The notes beneath the pieces were generated by a model that worked only from the letters and a program-made list of their open reading frames with translations, had not been told where the DNA came from and ran no database searches. From the NCBI GenBank assembly GCA_007644065.1, contig VJWN01000016.1, positions 124,001 to 188,000 of the forward strand: a stretch of DNA of 64,000 nucleotides. The letters run 5' to 3'. This DNA comes from Margaritispora aquatica. Lineage: Eukaryota; Ascomycota; Leotiomycetes; Helotiales; Discinellaceae. Positions 21,360 through 34,179 of this stretch are shown here, piece after piece (position 1 is the stretch's first letter; every line of letters starts with the position of its first letter). Position numbers and translations under genes: made by a program.

Positions 21360-24357
21360 TTAAGCATGCAAGTTTTGCATGGAGGATAACGCGAGAATAA
21401 CGAAGTATTTGTCTCTGGAGTCTCTGTTGAAGATATTGTCATCTATCGGATGTTAGTCTTGAATGTGTGCAATGGATAGGGCAAACTTACTAGAGAGTGA
21501 TGTCGTATCTCGTGTAATCCCAACGTAGGATTTAATGCCTCTCGGCAGCGGCTTAGACACAAGTATTAAGGGGTCAAAGGCAGAGGAGTCTTTTCTGGGC
21601 TGCCAATATCCGAATCAAAGTCCGACTTTGTTGGAGACCAGGTATCCGCACGACCAATGGTTGTGGCCGAAGCAAAAGTCGTTGATCTGTTCAAAGAAGG
21701 TCCTACAGCGAACTGCTTGCCATCGAACGATATCCATGATCCTTTGCTAGCAATCCTGCAGCACAACCAAAGTATGCGCTCCTTGCGTTGAGCAGTCATT
21801 GAAGCTTTCTCATGGTACTTCTCTTCTTCATCCACCTTTTCATTTGCAAACCATCCTTCAGGAAAGTAATTCTCCGCAAATGAGAGACCACGCAAAGCAT
21901 AATCCTCAGGGAATGGGCGATTGTCATCCTTCTCTGGTACAGGGAATGGATCCAGCTCAATTCGACTGAAACTTCCAATCGAAGCAAACAACGTATTCAA
22001 CATGATTACAAGAAGCTCCCATGGAAATTCAGCCTCGAGCATGCTCATAGCATCTGGGTGATTTGACATGTTGCGCATAAAGACAAGTATAACGTGAAGA
22101 AAAGGCAGAACATTGGGGTCACCAATTCTCTGCAAAGCTATCTTCAGCGTCGCGTTATTCAATCTTTGTGCGTGCTTAAAGATAGCCAATGCATCGGAAG
22201 CCTCATCTGCTTCTGGCATACGAGTATCATCCTCCGAAGGTCGTGTCATGGATGCCATAAGCACGCTATCCTTGGAACCAAACCCAAGCATTGAAGCCGA
22301 ATTACTGACCGCGATATGCGTGCCTTGCTCCATGAATTTACGTGTAACACGCCCAATTTGGCTATCCAAGAGAGCGAGAAACTCATCCGCAGCAGGGTCA
22401 AACTTGGCGAGATCTCTCTTTGTAAAGAGCAAGCCTTGTGCTTTGATAAAAGCGTGATCAAGAGGAGGCAGACGATACTGGTTCTGCGCTTTCTCTGAAT
22501 TTAGGACAGGCTCAAATAACGTAAGTATACTTTCCCGTGCTGAAGGAAACGGAACCACAACACAAAGGGATTTGGAGTAGTAGAACAACTGCTGAAGAGC
22601 GTTTGGTCGCGCCAAAATTGCGAGATGATGGTAAAGTCGTCCCGTTGATGGGGCTTTATCGGAAGCTTTGGAGTACCAGTGTCTTGCCACTCCAGTCCAA
22701 ACCTCTCTATCTCTAATGTCGTCATCTTCAATGGCCATACGGTATCTTCCAAGATCACCGAGGCACTCTATCCACGTATCTTCAAATGCTGGCACCGTCT
22801 CATAGAGCAGTGCCATCATTGAGTACGCAAGATAGATGAAGGCCAACATATGATCAAGCGAGGCAGGTAATCCTAATTTAAGTTAGATCAGGCTCTCGCT
22901 AAAAATCGCTAAGGGACTTACGATGCCGGAGGAGCTCCAAAAAGGAGTGAATTCCATGTCGCCACATTCTGGCTGGCATAGCGTATTTCGAAGCCAATTT
23001 TTTCAAAGCAGGACTCGCTGAGGGATGCTGAGAAGCCAAGAAAAAGTCGTGGTGTTCGTGAAGTAGTGTCCGATGAAGCGCAATAAGTGCTTGCCATTGC
23101 TCGTTGTTTAATTTTGGATGTCCTGTAGGATCTGCTTGTGCGAGAGTGGCTTGTTTGTTGTCCACCTCGATACACTTCGCTTCAACCATGACAAGACCGG
23201 CATAAATACCTTTGACCTCTGCGACCAATTGCTCCTGCGAAATCGGTCTTGTTTCAGGCTGCATTGTAATCTCGTAGTCATATACTTGCGCCTCTGGAAC
23301 ACATGTTGCTGGGGTGCTCGTGACTGGATTCCTGAGGATCGCGGGCGTCTGAGTGACTGCAATAGGTGATCTTGCACTTGAGTTGTTCTGATTTGATTGG
23401 TAGGATTTTCTTGGCTTTGGCTGCAATGCTTGAGCGCGTTGTTTTTGTGCCTGTACAGAAGCAATATTTTTTGGATCTACAAATGAAGGGCGAGGCGTGA
23501 GTGCGTCCGATTCTCTCCATAATTGTTTATTACTTGGCTGTGGTCGTTGTTGGGTATCATGCATATCTACGACCCTCACATCTGAATTTGAAGCAGCAGT
23601 TGGTCGTGATTTTGATCGTCGTGGTGAAGGCGATGATTCACGATATGGTGACGCAGACCCGGCGGCCGAAATTCCATCACCTATTGCAGCTTTTTTCCTC
23701 GCCGGTGATGCCTGATCGTCATCCTCATCCTCATATTCCTCTGCTTCTTCATTCATCAAAGTATCCTCGTTGCCTGTGGTGGGTGTTCCCAAGGTCAAGG
23801 CTGCAACGCCCCCCAACCCTGACAAAGACCTCGTCGCTGGAGCAGGCCTGCCATAACTAAGAGGGCGTTTCGACCCTCCAGGCTCGGGTTGCGCACGATT
23901 ATCTTCATTGAGGTTGGGCTTTCTTCGTGACTCGTTTGTTGAGGCTGAAGGTCTAAGAATTCCTTCATGTCAGCCTTGTCGGCCCTTCTATCTCCACCCC
24001 CACCTTCAGCCCTCGGTGAGAAGAACGGGCAATGTAAAAATAGTAAAAAGTAACTCACTTCTTTGCCCCAGATTCTACCTCGAACGAAACCAGAAATTCC
24101 TCCAGAGCTTCTTTATCGTGAGGAAGGCGCTCTGAATGGGAGGATCTCGCGTGCTCTCGCAAGGAAGCCTTTGAATTAAAGATGGTCCTAGCTGCACAAA
24201 ATATACATGCGAACGATTCCGTGGTGCCTTTAGCAAAGGCTCGTTGGTGCGCAGTCCATCGATCGCTTAAGCTGCTCAAAACTTGTGGGCTGGCATCTTG
24301 GACATTCCCATCCTGTAGTTTGTCTGGCATATTTCCGGAACTTTCATCATGTTTCAT
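21360..24357 (-). CDS. Est1/SMG-type telomerase- or NMD-associated protein with N-terminal C2H2 finger
   Basis: Est1-domain protein (EST1/SMG5-7 family: telomerase recruitment or nonsense-mediated decay). Clear exons on the minus strand are 24357-24059, 23952-22922 and 22872 down to about 21600. A C2H2 finger lies at residues 51-74 (C51, C54, H69, H74). Then a low-complexity linker, an Est1 N-terminal region (LVAEVKGIYAGLVMVEAKCI) and the hallmark IECLGDLGRYRMA, RLYHHLAILARPNALQQLFY, YYSKSLCVVVPFPSARESIL. The 3' end is uncertain. The main frame stops at 21566, but a second frame (AFDPLILVSKPLPRGIKSYV) and a clean intron (21443-21490) follow. Removing 21600-21706 (GTAGGA donor) restores one frame of 895 residues ending at 21360. 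Alternatives are a 59-nt intron or an early stop. Family is secure; the C-terminus is tentative. Confidence 0.8.
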
Positions 24358-27300
24358 TAGCTGAGGAGTTGCAGATATGGGAAACTTGGGTGGGTGAAGG
24401 ACAAGGCTGCTATTGCTGCTTCAAGGCTTCCGACCGGAGACGGGATAACTTACGGAGCGACCGTGCGTGTGTGTGTGCTGTGGCGTGCTGCGTGTTGCGT
24501 GTTGCGTTTGTCCCTGTGCTGTGTGCGGATTGCGGATAATCTTTGGTAAAGTAGCTAGGTAGGTACCTTGGATAGTTTGGTTCTGGTGATGACGAGATGG
24601 TGCGATTCTAAGGGGTAAGTCGGAAATAGTAACAATATCGCATGTGGCAGCTGAATAATCAATTGGCCATTTGGGGGAAGAGTAGAGATCCAAAATAAAG
24701 TATATATGTATGAACTCACAACTTCGCAAGCTGTATGAGTTCGAAATAGGGTAGCTTAGGTTGTGAAGTTTGTGAAGGTTGTGAAGATAGAAGAGTGAGG
24801 ATTGAGTATTCAGGATCAGAGTTCTCGTGTGAATAAAGACATTATGAGCAATCCGGTGTGGGATCTGTGATGATATATAAGCTAATTTTCTATGCTATTA
24901 CTTCTAGTGCAGCCCTAATGTGTAAGGTAATCTTCCACACAAGGCTCTGAAGTATGGTATGCAAGAATTAATGATTAATGCCCCTAGTCTTGGTGGGTGG
25001 CGGCTCTGCGACAAGGCCTGGTTTTCGTGGTTTTCACGGTTCGCTGGTTCGCAAGTTCGCAAGTTGCCTCATAAGAGTCCTTCGAAGTATGACCGCTTCC
25101 CACCCATCGATTTACCATCCGGTGAAGCAGTTCGCCCTATTTCACCATGTCTGCCTTCAGCCGCCGCATAAAAGCAAGAAGAAAAAAAAGAAAAATTAAC
25201 ACCCGCTAGTCTCTAATCCGCCATTCGATTTTTCATATTGGGCGTATAAAAAAAGGACAGTTCGCACTCCTTGGAGTAGGGAAGGTAGAAAGAAAGGTAC
25301 AAGAGCTTCTTGTCACGTGACAGTTTTATTCATTCTAGACTTTTTGCCTGGGACATAAGGTACGAAGATAACCAAAGTTATTGCTACTACAACCCTTTCT
25401 CTCCCATCCATTGACCTAGTCATCCATTCGAATATCCAAGATTTGTGTACAAAGTATTTTGTCAATGAAATATGATTCTTGACAGCTAGGTTGATCTCGG
25501 TAGCTGGCGCGGTAGTAGGAGTAGGAGAATGATACTCGCACGTTTGACCCCTATGCGGCTCCGACAAGCCCCCCTTTTCCAGATAAAAGAAAGCCATAAA
25601 TCCACCTTAGCTGAAGATATATTTTGGGTTATTTTGTTACAGGGTCTTCCAGACAACCACTACACCTTGGCTTGCGTGGTGCGGCGGTAAACTTGAAATT
25701 ATACCACTGACATACTAGTATTTCACAATCATGCAACTTGCAAGCCAGCTGGGTGCCTCACAGTCCGCAAACCATATCCAAACACCTATCAATAAGAGCC
25801 ATGATCTCCTCTCCTTGTAAACCCTCGAAAGGCTGACCGAGCCAGAGCGAAGGCCTCCTGAGCATCTCGCCTACCAACAACTCAAACTTGGGGAACACAG
25901 GGCATTGATTCTACAGCCCCTATCTATATAGCTGGAACCACTACGAATCAATTCCCTACATATATGAAAACAATTTCAGCCTCACATTCCCTTTCAGCGC
26001 AACTGTTACTTCTCACAAAATCATTGGATCGTGTAGATCAAATCTGGAAATGGAGCTAGCGTTATCCGGCAATCCATTGGATCCGAAAGAAGTGCTGAAG
26101 CCTCAAATCAATCTTTCGCTAAAAAGTGATGGAGATCAAAACAATCAACAGTACCTTGCTTGTTGACAGAAAGGAGACCTAGTCTCATGAAGATGATGAT
26201 AGGTGTTGAGAGCAGCATCTTCTTGTTCCCTAGGGAGGTTCATATGAGTTCATACCCCGGTATTCTCAATCTTCGGGAACGAAAGAAAATTACTTCGTAG
26301 GAAGGGCTTCTGACTTACCAGACAAATCTCTAAAACATCGCAGGGCTGTAGCAAATTCTAGCAATATGGCTGACTCTGTGGTAGTCGTGTATTAGGCCAG
26401 GAAGCCATATGATTTACAACAAAGCAACGAAACACCTCCCAGAAACAAAGCAACAGGTATCAAACATTCTACTTCTGAACGATGAACTTGGCGAGCTAGA
26501 GACTTCTAGAAAGGCCTTCCTGTCGCAAACTCTAGTGGTGTACCTGCGTCCTACACGACGAGCCGTCCATCAATTCGCGGTAAAACACAACACCAAATCC
26601 CCACCACTACTCAACATTAATTCCGAAACATCTTCGCGAACAGCACAGCACTTCGAAAATCTCTGTTATGCCTTTAGGTCGAAATTGGGCTCCAGTGAGG
26701 CTATCTTCAGCATCAAAAGTAGCTTTATCCGCATTAAAGCTCCATTGGTGGTGAATTCCAAAAGTGAGGCGTGCCACGCATTGAGGAAATCGCATGTTCA
26801 GGACTTCTTCCAACAACGCGAGACTACGTAGCTCTTCGCAATCGTTTGTGGCAGAAGGACTGCCTGAAAAGAGCGATCGTCAGAGTAATGGCTTGCGAGA
26901 TTTGGATGAAATCTGAAATCGTTCCGTACCTACAACAAGCATGCTTACCATGTCATTATTCCCGATCTATGCAGAGACACCAGAGAAAACATAGAGATCA
27001 TAGATAAAAATACTATTTTCGGTCGTCACTATGTAATATTTGAAAACCAACTTTATTTCAACTTTGGTACACCATACCGAATGGGGGCTTTACAAGTGTA
27101 ATCTTTTCATTCGCATATAAACGTAACAGATGGTGTGAGAACAGCCGTATTACATGTCAGGTTTTAATTCGCTTCATAATTACAGGAATACTCTAGCCGA
27201 CAGCACATTTTCAGGAGCAAACCAATGCACGTCTTACAAGTGTTATGTATGCCCAACATGTGTCATACAAGTCACAATAACAATTTTGCAACTTCAAAAC

Positions 27301-30300
27301 ATTAAAATGTAGGTTCGGGAATAAACAGTAGAGTTCTAGAATAAAATAAAATGTAGGTAGATACCTAGGTAGGTAGGTAGGTAGGTATTGAATAAAATTT
27401 GGTATAGAAATTACGATTGTCATTCTGGGGTTTGGTTTGCACCACACTTTCTTATGATTTGCATTTGTCTTGCTCCCTAACCTACTACCGGCCACAAGAA
27501 TTATGCGTCTATTGTAGAAATGCATTACCAACATCGGCAACGCAAATGTGATGCTGTGGGGGAGAAAGCCCATCCTCCCTTGTACCAAGATGATAAGCGA
27601 CCGAACCTTAACTGCTGTCACCACTTCCCCATATTCCAACCGTTTTTTCCCCTTTCACCAAAAATCTATTTATACCTACCGCATCTCCTCTTCCTAGGTA
27701 CGTGGCATCGTGGCTGTCATCAACTCTAATTTGACATCCGGTGCCGTATATACGATCATTTCGTCCTATGTTCCGAGCATCTTGCGTTGTGTGGCGGGAC
27801 CCTGTCAGTGGCTAAATGTGGCGCAGTTTTCCCCACACAAATCAATGCGCCATCCCAGCATACCTAACCCAAGCACGCACAGTAAGTTTGCCACGCATGT
27901 CTTTGATTTCAGATCTCAGGCAGACGATTCTCTCTGCTGCAATTGGTGGTGTCGTATTTTGTTTGATAGGAGTGCAGAATCGCATGCCGGCACCAGTGGT
28001 CTCCGTGCTGATCAAACCTCAACTTGAATCCAGTTTGCTGTCTGAACGCGCAATGCCAGCTGGGCATGCTTCAAGATGTCACTGAAGACTAAGCTGCGCA
28101 GCGAATTGTTTCTGCTGATGACTTTAAGGCAATTTGGGCTTGTGGTACAAGAGGAATGACCAGGGTACAAACAGCTTGTATTGGAAATTTACATGTCATT
28201 AAGGGAATTCGTTTGCTTTTTTGTTTGAGGCAAACGCCAGCGAGGCAGATTGCTATCGCTGATGAGAACTGAATGATGAGATACACGAGGTAAGGCAATG
28301 GCTTGGCCGATTGAGCTACGTACTATAGGCCACTTCACCGGTTCCATCCTTCCCTTCCGTCGTCGTCCATGGCCAATATCTGAGACGGAATAGGCATACT
28401 CCACAAACAGCAGCTACCCAAAAGATATTCTCACTCCTTTCACTCTTGCGGTTTCTGGAGAGTCTCCAATGGGCAAGCGCAAACATGCTTGTAAAGTCTT
28501 ACATGAAGTTTTGTATCTAGACTGTTGGAAACAAGGGAATGCACAACCAAAGTTTTCTTATATCTCGGCTATGAACATTGAGATCCCTCGAATTGCCACA
28601 AACGGTAACTGTGGTGCATCTTTAACAGCTTGCTCATCCTATCTTGCTTGCGCAAGGCACTCTCAAATGTACATGGCCGATGGGCGTGAAGGGATAGCCG
28701 CTTCGATATTGCAGATCTCTAACTCACAGCAAACAAAATCTAGAGGCACATTGCAGAGCATGTCCTGGATGCCTTTGCGGGACGGCTGCTCGACATACCG
28801 TGCATAGGTATGCCGCCTTGTGTAACGATCTCGCTTGCAAAGTAACTGGTCCTCGCTTCAGCCATGCGTAACACAACATTTCATCCACTCAATGGGATAC
28901 CCTATCACTTGAACAAGTCACGTATTGCCAATATCAGCATCACAACCCGCATCCATCCCATGCTAGAGACGGGTGACTACGGAGAAAGTAATAAAAGCAT
29001 CGACCATGATTCATTTGCCTTGTTTTCAAATCTGTCTAGACGGAGACAGACGAGACGGGACAATAAAGGCAATGAGTTATTAATTTTTATACCTCAGCAC
29101 CACACCCCCCCGCTGGTCAAACGGATCAAACCTAGGTATCATATTCACGACACCATCTCATTTTCGAACGAAAACAGGTAGTGAGCGATTTGGTGCCCGA
29201 AAAGCCACTTTGCCGTGCCCAAGGTAAGACTACTTAGCACCCCTAACTTTCGGAGCAAATACGGCTATGCTCGGGATACTTTGCCTATACCGGGTAATAC
29301 CCACGCCCATACTTCCCGCTTGGCCGTGAAGAGAAGGTCTGGAAGTGATTGACAGGAAGGATGGTGAGATATAAGTATATAACACCAGATAATTGTGCGC
29401 CTAGCTTCCTATACGGGAGAGGATCGGTAATGAAACACAGCCGAGGAAGTTAATGATGCGGGATCGGCCGTCACACTTCAACCATTACCCGAGTTTGGGA
29501 GGAATGGTAAAGGTACGCTTGTTGCAAATGTACATATCAAGGAGGTCCCTGGCATCTCTTACATATGATCGGTCGTCAGCCCTATGCGTGTGACCCCCAA
29601 TCTGCTGGGCAAAGCTGAACGAAAGTGAACCTGGTGAAGAATTGACCAAAGGAGGTTGATGCCAAGGAGTGTAGGAAACATGATCAGCTGTGGCTGGTGT
29701 TGTGGCTGGTGTTCCTGTGGCTGTATATGGCTGTATATACCGAAGTCGCCTCTTGCCTCCCACAGCATTTCAGTCCAGCAACAACTCGTTTATGCAGGAT
29801 ACAGCTCAAACCTGATTCCAAAATATATCTCAACACTTCTGCATCGCCCATTGTAACAACCAGTAGTGGCGACACCGAAAAAAAAAATTTCAAATGCAAG
29901 AACACGAAAAATAAAAAGCCACATACATCACCAGAAAGAACATTGAAGCCTCAAACGCCCTCTCGCTTAGCATCAATGCTCCGAGCTGGCTTCACAAACC
30001 AATCATAACCAAGATGTTCACGTTTTTGGCTGGCCTGATACTTAGTAGCACTGCCTCATATTCGGGGTTCGCGATCGGTTGAACGGGCCGAATATATTGT
30101 CAAATAGTGTGCTGATCCATATGTATTGGATAGTAAAAATAAGACTGTATCTTGTGTATTTAAAAATCAGTTCAGTGGAAATGATGAAATTAAATGTTTG
30201 GTTTGGAGCGGAAATGACCAAGTCAAAGTGTCGATATTTGAGTCTTGGTTGGAAATCATTGGTGACTGAGAGTTTGACATGATTGGTTGCCACTCAAGGA

Positions 30301-33300
30301 GGCGGAGAGCCACTACCGGTTAAGTACCGGCTAGGACGGCAGTTGAATCAGGGGTAAACCAAGTGCTCAGAACGTCTGGAATATTCCGAATAGCTTCCAT
30401 GCATGCTTCTATTTCGCACGCTGCTTGCTTTGAGGCGACGGGCTTGTAACGACATCAATACCGCTTGGACTACGTGTATGTATACATTGATTTGTTGCTT
30501 TGAAATCAAAGATTATTGATCAAATGACGGAGCGGAGTTAGGTGAGATTTCCGTTTGCTTCGTCTTACTTAGCGAGGTAACTAGTCCACAAGGTATATTA
30601 AATGAGCATATGACCAATTATACGATGTTAATCTTACACGCTAACAATACTCTGACTTAAAGTAGACTATAGGGAGGCGCAGTAATCTTGGTTGGCCATT
30701 CTTTATATTAGTGGACGATACTGCGATGATCTTTTTGCCATTCGCTAGTGAAAGTTCACCACCCATGTATCGACCACGATAGTAAACACATGTTAGAGGC
30801 AATAACAATCCCCACCAAGCATGTCCGATGTCTTTTATCTCCATGTATGACTTCCACTTTAAATCCGAAATGCCTACTCTCATCCCGTCGAGATCATGGC
30901 AAGTGTTCGCCTAGCGAGCCAAGCTCAAAGTTTATTTGAAAATGCTCCGGAGAACCATCCGATCCTAGCTCTTACGGTAAGATGACACCACTCATTTGCC
31001 TAGCTGAACTAGCCTGTATTAAGCCACAGGACGCTGTGATGATTAGCTTGTGACGTGGAGTTGAGTCGATCGTTTTACGACGATCCACACTCGCCGCTAC
31101 TGAATTAACTTCACCGGCGTCGGGTTCAGCATCCTCCAGTCGAGGCAGAAGAAACACATTCGCCTTGGTCTAGACATGGCATGAACAGGCTGAGGTTTTG
31201 TAACGCTCCCTGCTTGCATCTTGCCCCAGTTCCGCTGTCCGCGGTTTCCAGCATCTGCCCTCAGGTCCAATTAATGAATCGCACCGTCTATAATACCAGT
31301 CGCCTTCAGTAGGCATCCAACTCGGTGGCACTGAGCTCGTGTGATAGTGGCATTGTGGTGCGAGCTTTGCCGGTGAACCATGATGATCGTGATTGTGGGG
31401 GGTCTGATCTTCTCTTTGCGCGAAACTGACATCCAAAGAAAGGCCTATTTCCAAGCACCGTCGCCCCATAGGTTCCTTTGTGACGACTAGAAGTTCACCA
31501 AATTTGTCTAACGTGATCTGTTGACGCCCTGGACACGAACATAGAGTCTAGGCAAGCTGGTCCACCTCACCACCGGATTTCCAGCAAATACGATATCTCG
31601 ACAGAACGCCCTCGCGGATGAATATGCAAGCCTTTTAGCAATATTCCCGAGACATTTGATCCATCCTTTCTGACTGCTTTTAGACACCGAAGGCCTAGTT
31701 AACACATGGCCGCTACATGTTTCCAAAATGCATCCGTTCGCCATATGCGAGTCGGAAGAGACCCCCTTTAGCGTGTTGCCTGACACGTTTAGATCATCCT
31801 TGTGATCAGTAACCAGGTTAACTTCTGCTTGGCAATCTCACATGTGTTAACAGGGTCGACAATCTAACTATCGCCGCGCACACCGTGTTTGCGCCAGCAT
31901 GCACCAAAAGCTCTTCAAAAAAATTGTGGACCAGTGGCTTTTTGCCTACTTATTCTCCTCTCTCTCCATTGGTAATTAGCACGAGATAGACACGGTGCAT
32001 AGAAGCTCTCCCATGGATGCATTGATGAGGAATCGAAGGGAAGAACCGTTTCAGGACGACGGAATACGTGCCCTCGCTCTGATCCTTGTATCAGACAACT
32101 GTACATTGATAGGTATGTGTTGGCTAAGAAGTGCCCTGTGCGATGTCTGAGCTCTGTGATTCTTGGCATAATACTGGTGAAGTGATTGATTCACTGTTGT
32201 TATGTTAGACTGACTCTCTCATCGTTCAAATTTAGTCAGCCTTATATAGAGTCGTACCTCGATTGGAATGCTGAATATATTGAGGTTAGGTCTACCAATT
32301 CTATTGCTGCCCAATCTTAACACAATCAACCCTCATAGGTAGATTTACGAAAGATAAATTGACCCAAGCTAAAAATAGAAAGCTACAACTTCTACGACTA
32401 CCCAGAAATCAATGAAGTTTCGGAAGTCTTGTTGCAGGTGGCACTCACCTCAAAAGTCTGGAATATACATGGCCATATGGCAAGGGCGCACGTCCAATTC
32501 AAGAGATGAGATCCTCATGCCGCTCCCTATAGGCTTCTGATTTGTGAAAAAGGGAAGTATATATCTTGAGCTATTAAAATACATAAAATAAGGAACTTCA
32601 ACGAGATTCACATGTGCACAAGCTCCAAGATGCGTTTCATTTCTCAATATTGACGAAAACATGCAGCCAATCGCTTGTGAACTGCACGTGGTAAACGTGA
32701 CACAACTCCCGAGTTGAAGCACAGCATCTGTTATGCAATGCTCTAGACATGAGCACTGGACTCATTACACATGCAGCAACGCTAGAATTGAATAATGTAA
32801 GGTGCGGATCCGAAACCCGAAATCCTGGTTGTCGATTCTGAGAGCGTGACACGGCAGTAAGTTACAATGGGATATACCTCCCCGGATATTTGACGTTGTA
32901 CAACTCCAAATGAGTGTTATACAAAGAGATAGTATTCCCGCATTGGAAAATTGGCCATCCCAACTGGCGGTGCGGCCGATATCGCTCCCGAAAGGTTCTC
33001 AATTGCCCAGATAACAATACGGATGCAGTTCGACAGGCGTTATGGTAATGATATGAATGGATCGAGCAAATGAATTTTGAGCAAATTTCCGACTCGTGTT
33101 TGAAGCATAGTCCTTACTCGACGTTCCATCGGAAAACTACTGCTAGAGGATGCACTACAACGCTGAATCTCATGAAAAACAAGACACTTACTTTACCGCT
33201 AGTTATATTCTTAGAGGTTGGGAAGAAACAGGCAAGACTTGCAGGACAATCGTAAGGTTTCTCATAAATCAGGAAGACAGATTGACCAGATATAGACGGG

Positions 33301-34179
33301 GGACTTCATCAGTGCATACATAGAGAAGTCGTGTTTTCATTCAAAACCAACTTTCACTGACAGAGGACTTCTATTATGAGCCGAATGCAGCAAGTATGTT
33401 TTCCCGACCCTCTGCCTTGCATAACGAAGTCCAACACTGACAGTTGACCTGCTACATGCTTGCTAGAAAGTTTAACCGATATCGACAGAATGTGACAGGA
33501 AACATCCTCCAATGCTTTCAATTAGAGCTGGGTTCGAGAATGAGATCAGTGCCCGCAAGGCGACGAGTCGGGCCAGATCGAGTGCGCAATGCATTTCCTC
33601 ATGCAGCTATCAATTGATTCATGTGTCTTCAGTCCCAAAATTTGAATGTTTCGTCAATGTAAGGTAGAAGAAAGAATGTCTGGCGCAAATATATTTGCTG
33701 AAATGTGGTCCGGACCGTGAAGTGGGGTTCTATTCACGTGATCGGAACCCAAAACTAACCTCGAGTAAGCAGGTAGAGACGCACGACATTATAGGAGTGG
33801 TTCCTGAAATATGTTGACTCTTCCATTCCTCCCTTTCATCTCGCTTCTACCTTAAGCGATGATGGAAATCCTTCTGGAAAAGTTCCAGAGCCATAAGGAA
33901 CTGTGTGGCTTGATGTTTCCCACACTTTCCCGCTGTCATGGAGATCACGATGGTCATCGAGATGGGGACAGACATTGACAATCCTAATATGGAGGGAAGA
34001 GGCGTGTTGGAATGTCTAGTATCATGAAAGAGATTATCACCACATGATTCAGAATTCAATAAAGAGACTGAAGACCTGAGAGACATGAGTCTAAGATCGA
34101 GAGCTCAAGCAGCGGGTTACTTCTATCAAGGTATTCATCACCATCTGTCTCTTCCTCCTCGTCTTTCAGAATATTTCCT
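24358..34179. other. 9.8-kb region without recognisable genes
   Basis: Frames here are short and domain-free. It contains a TAGG repeat (27365-27386), a GGCTGGTGTT/GGCTGTATAT minisatellite-like patch (about 29690-29740), and AT-rich stretches. A frame near 27816-28085 has an intron-like gap and a hydrophobic stretch but no other support. No transposase, reverse transcriptase, LTR pair, tRNA or rRNA was seen. It may hold decayed elements or non-coding transcripts. Confidence 0.5.
27365..27386. repeat. (TAGG)n microsatellite
   Basis: Five tandem TAGG units. Confidence 0.9.

Noticed and set aside
25313..25597. 94-codon minus-strand frame
   Set aside because: No domain, no signal peptide, no intron signals; in a gene-poor region such frames occur by chance.
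27816..28085. Possible small membrane-protein gene with an intron-like gap
   Set aside because: Only one hydrophobic stretch, no start or stop context, no recognisable family; too weak to list as a gene.
33525..33545. B-box-like 'gggttcgagaatg'
   Set aside because: No A-box or cloverleaf upstream.
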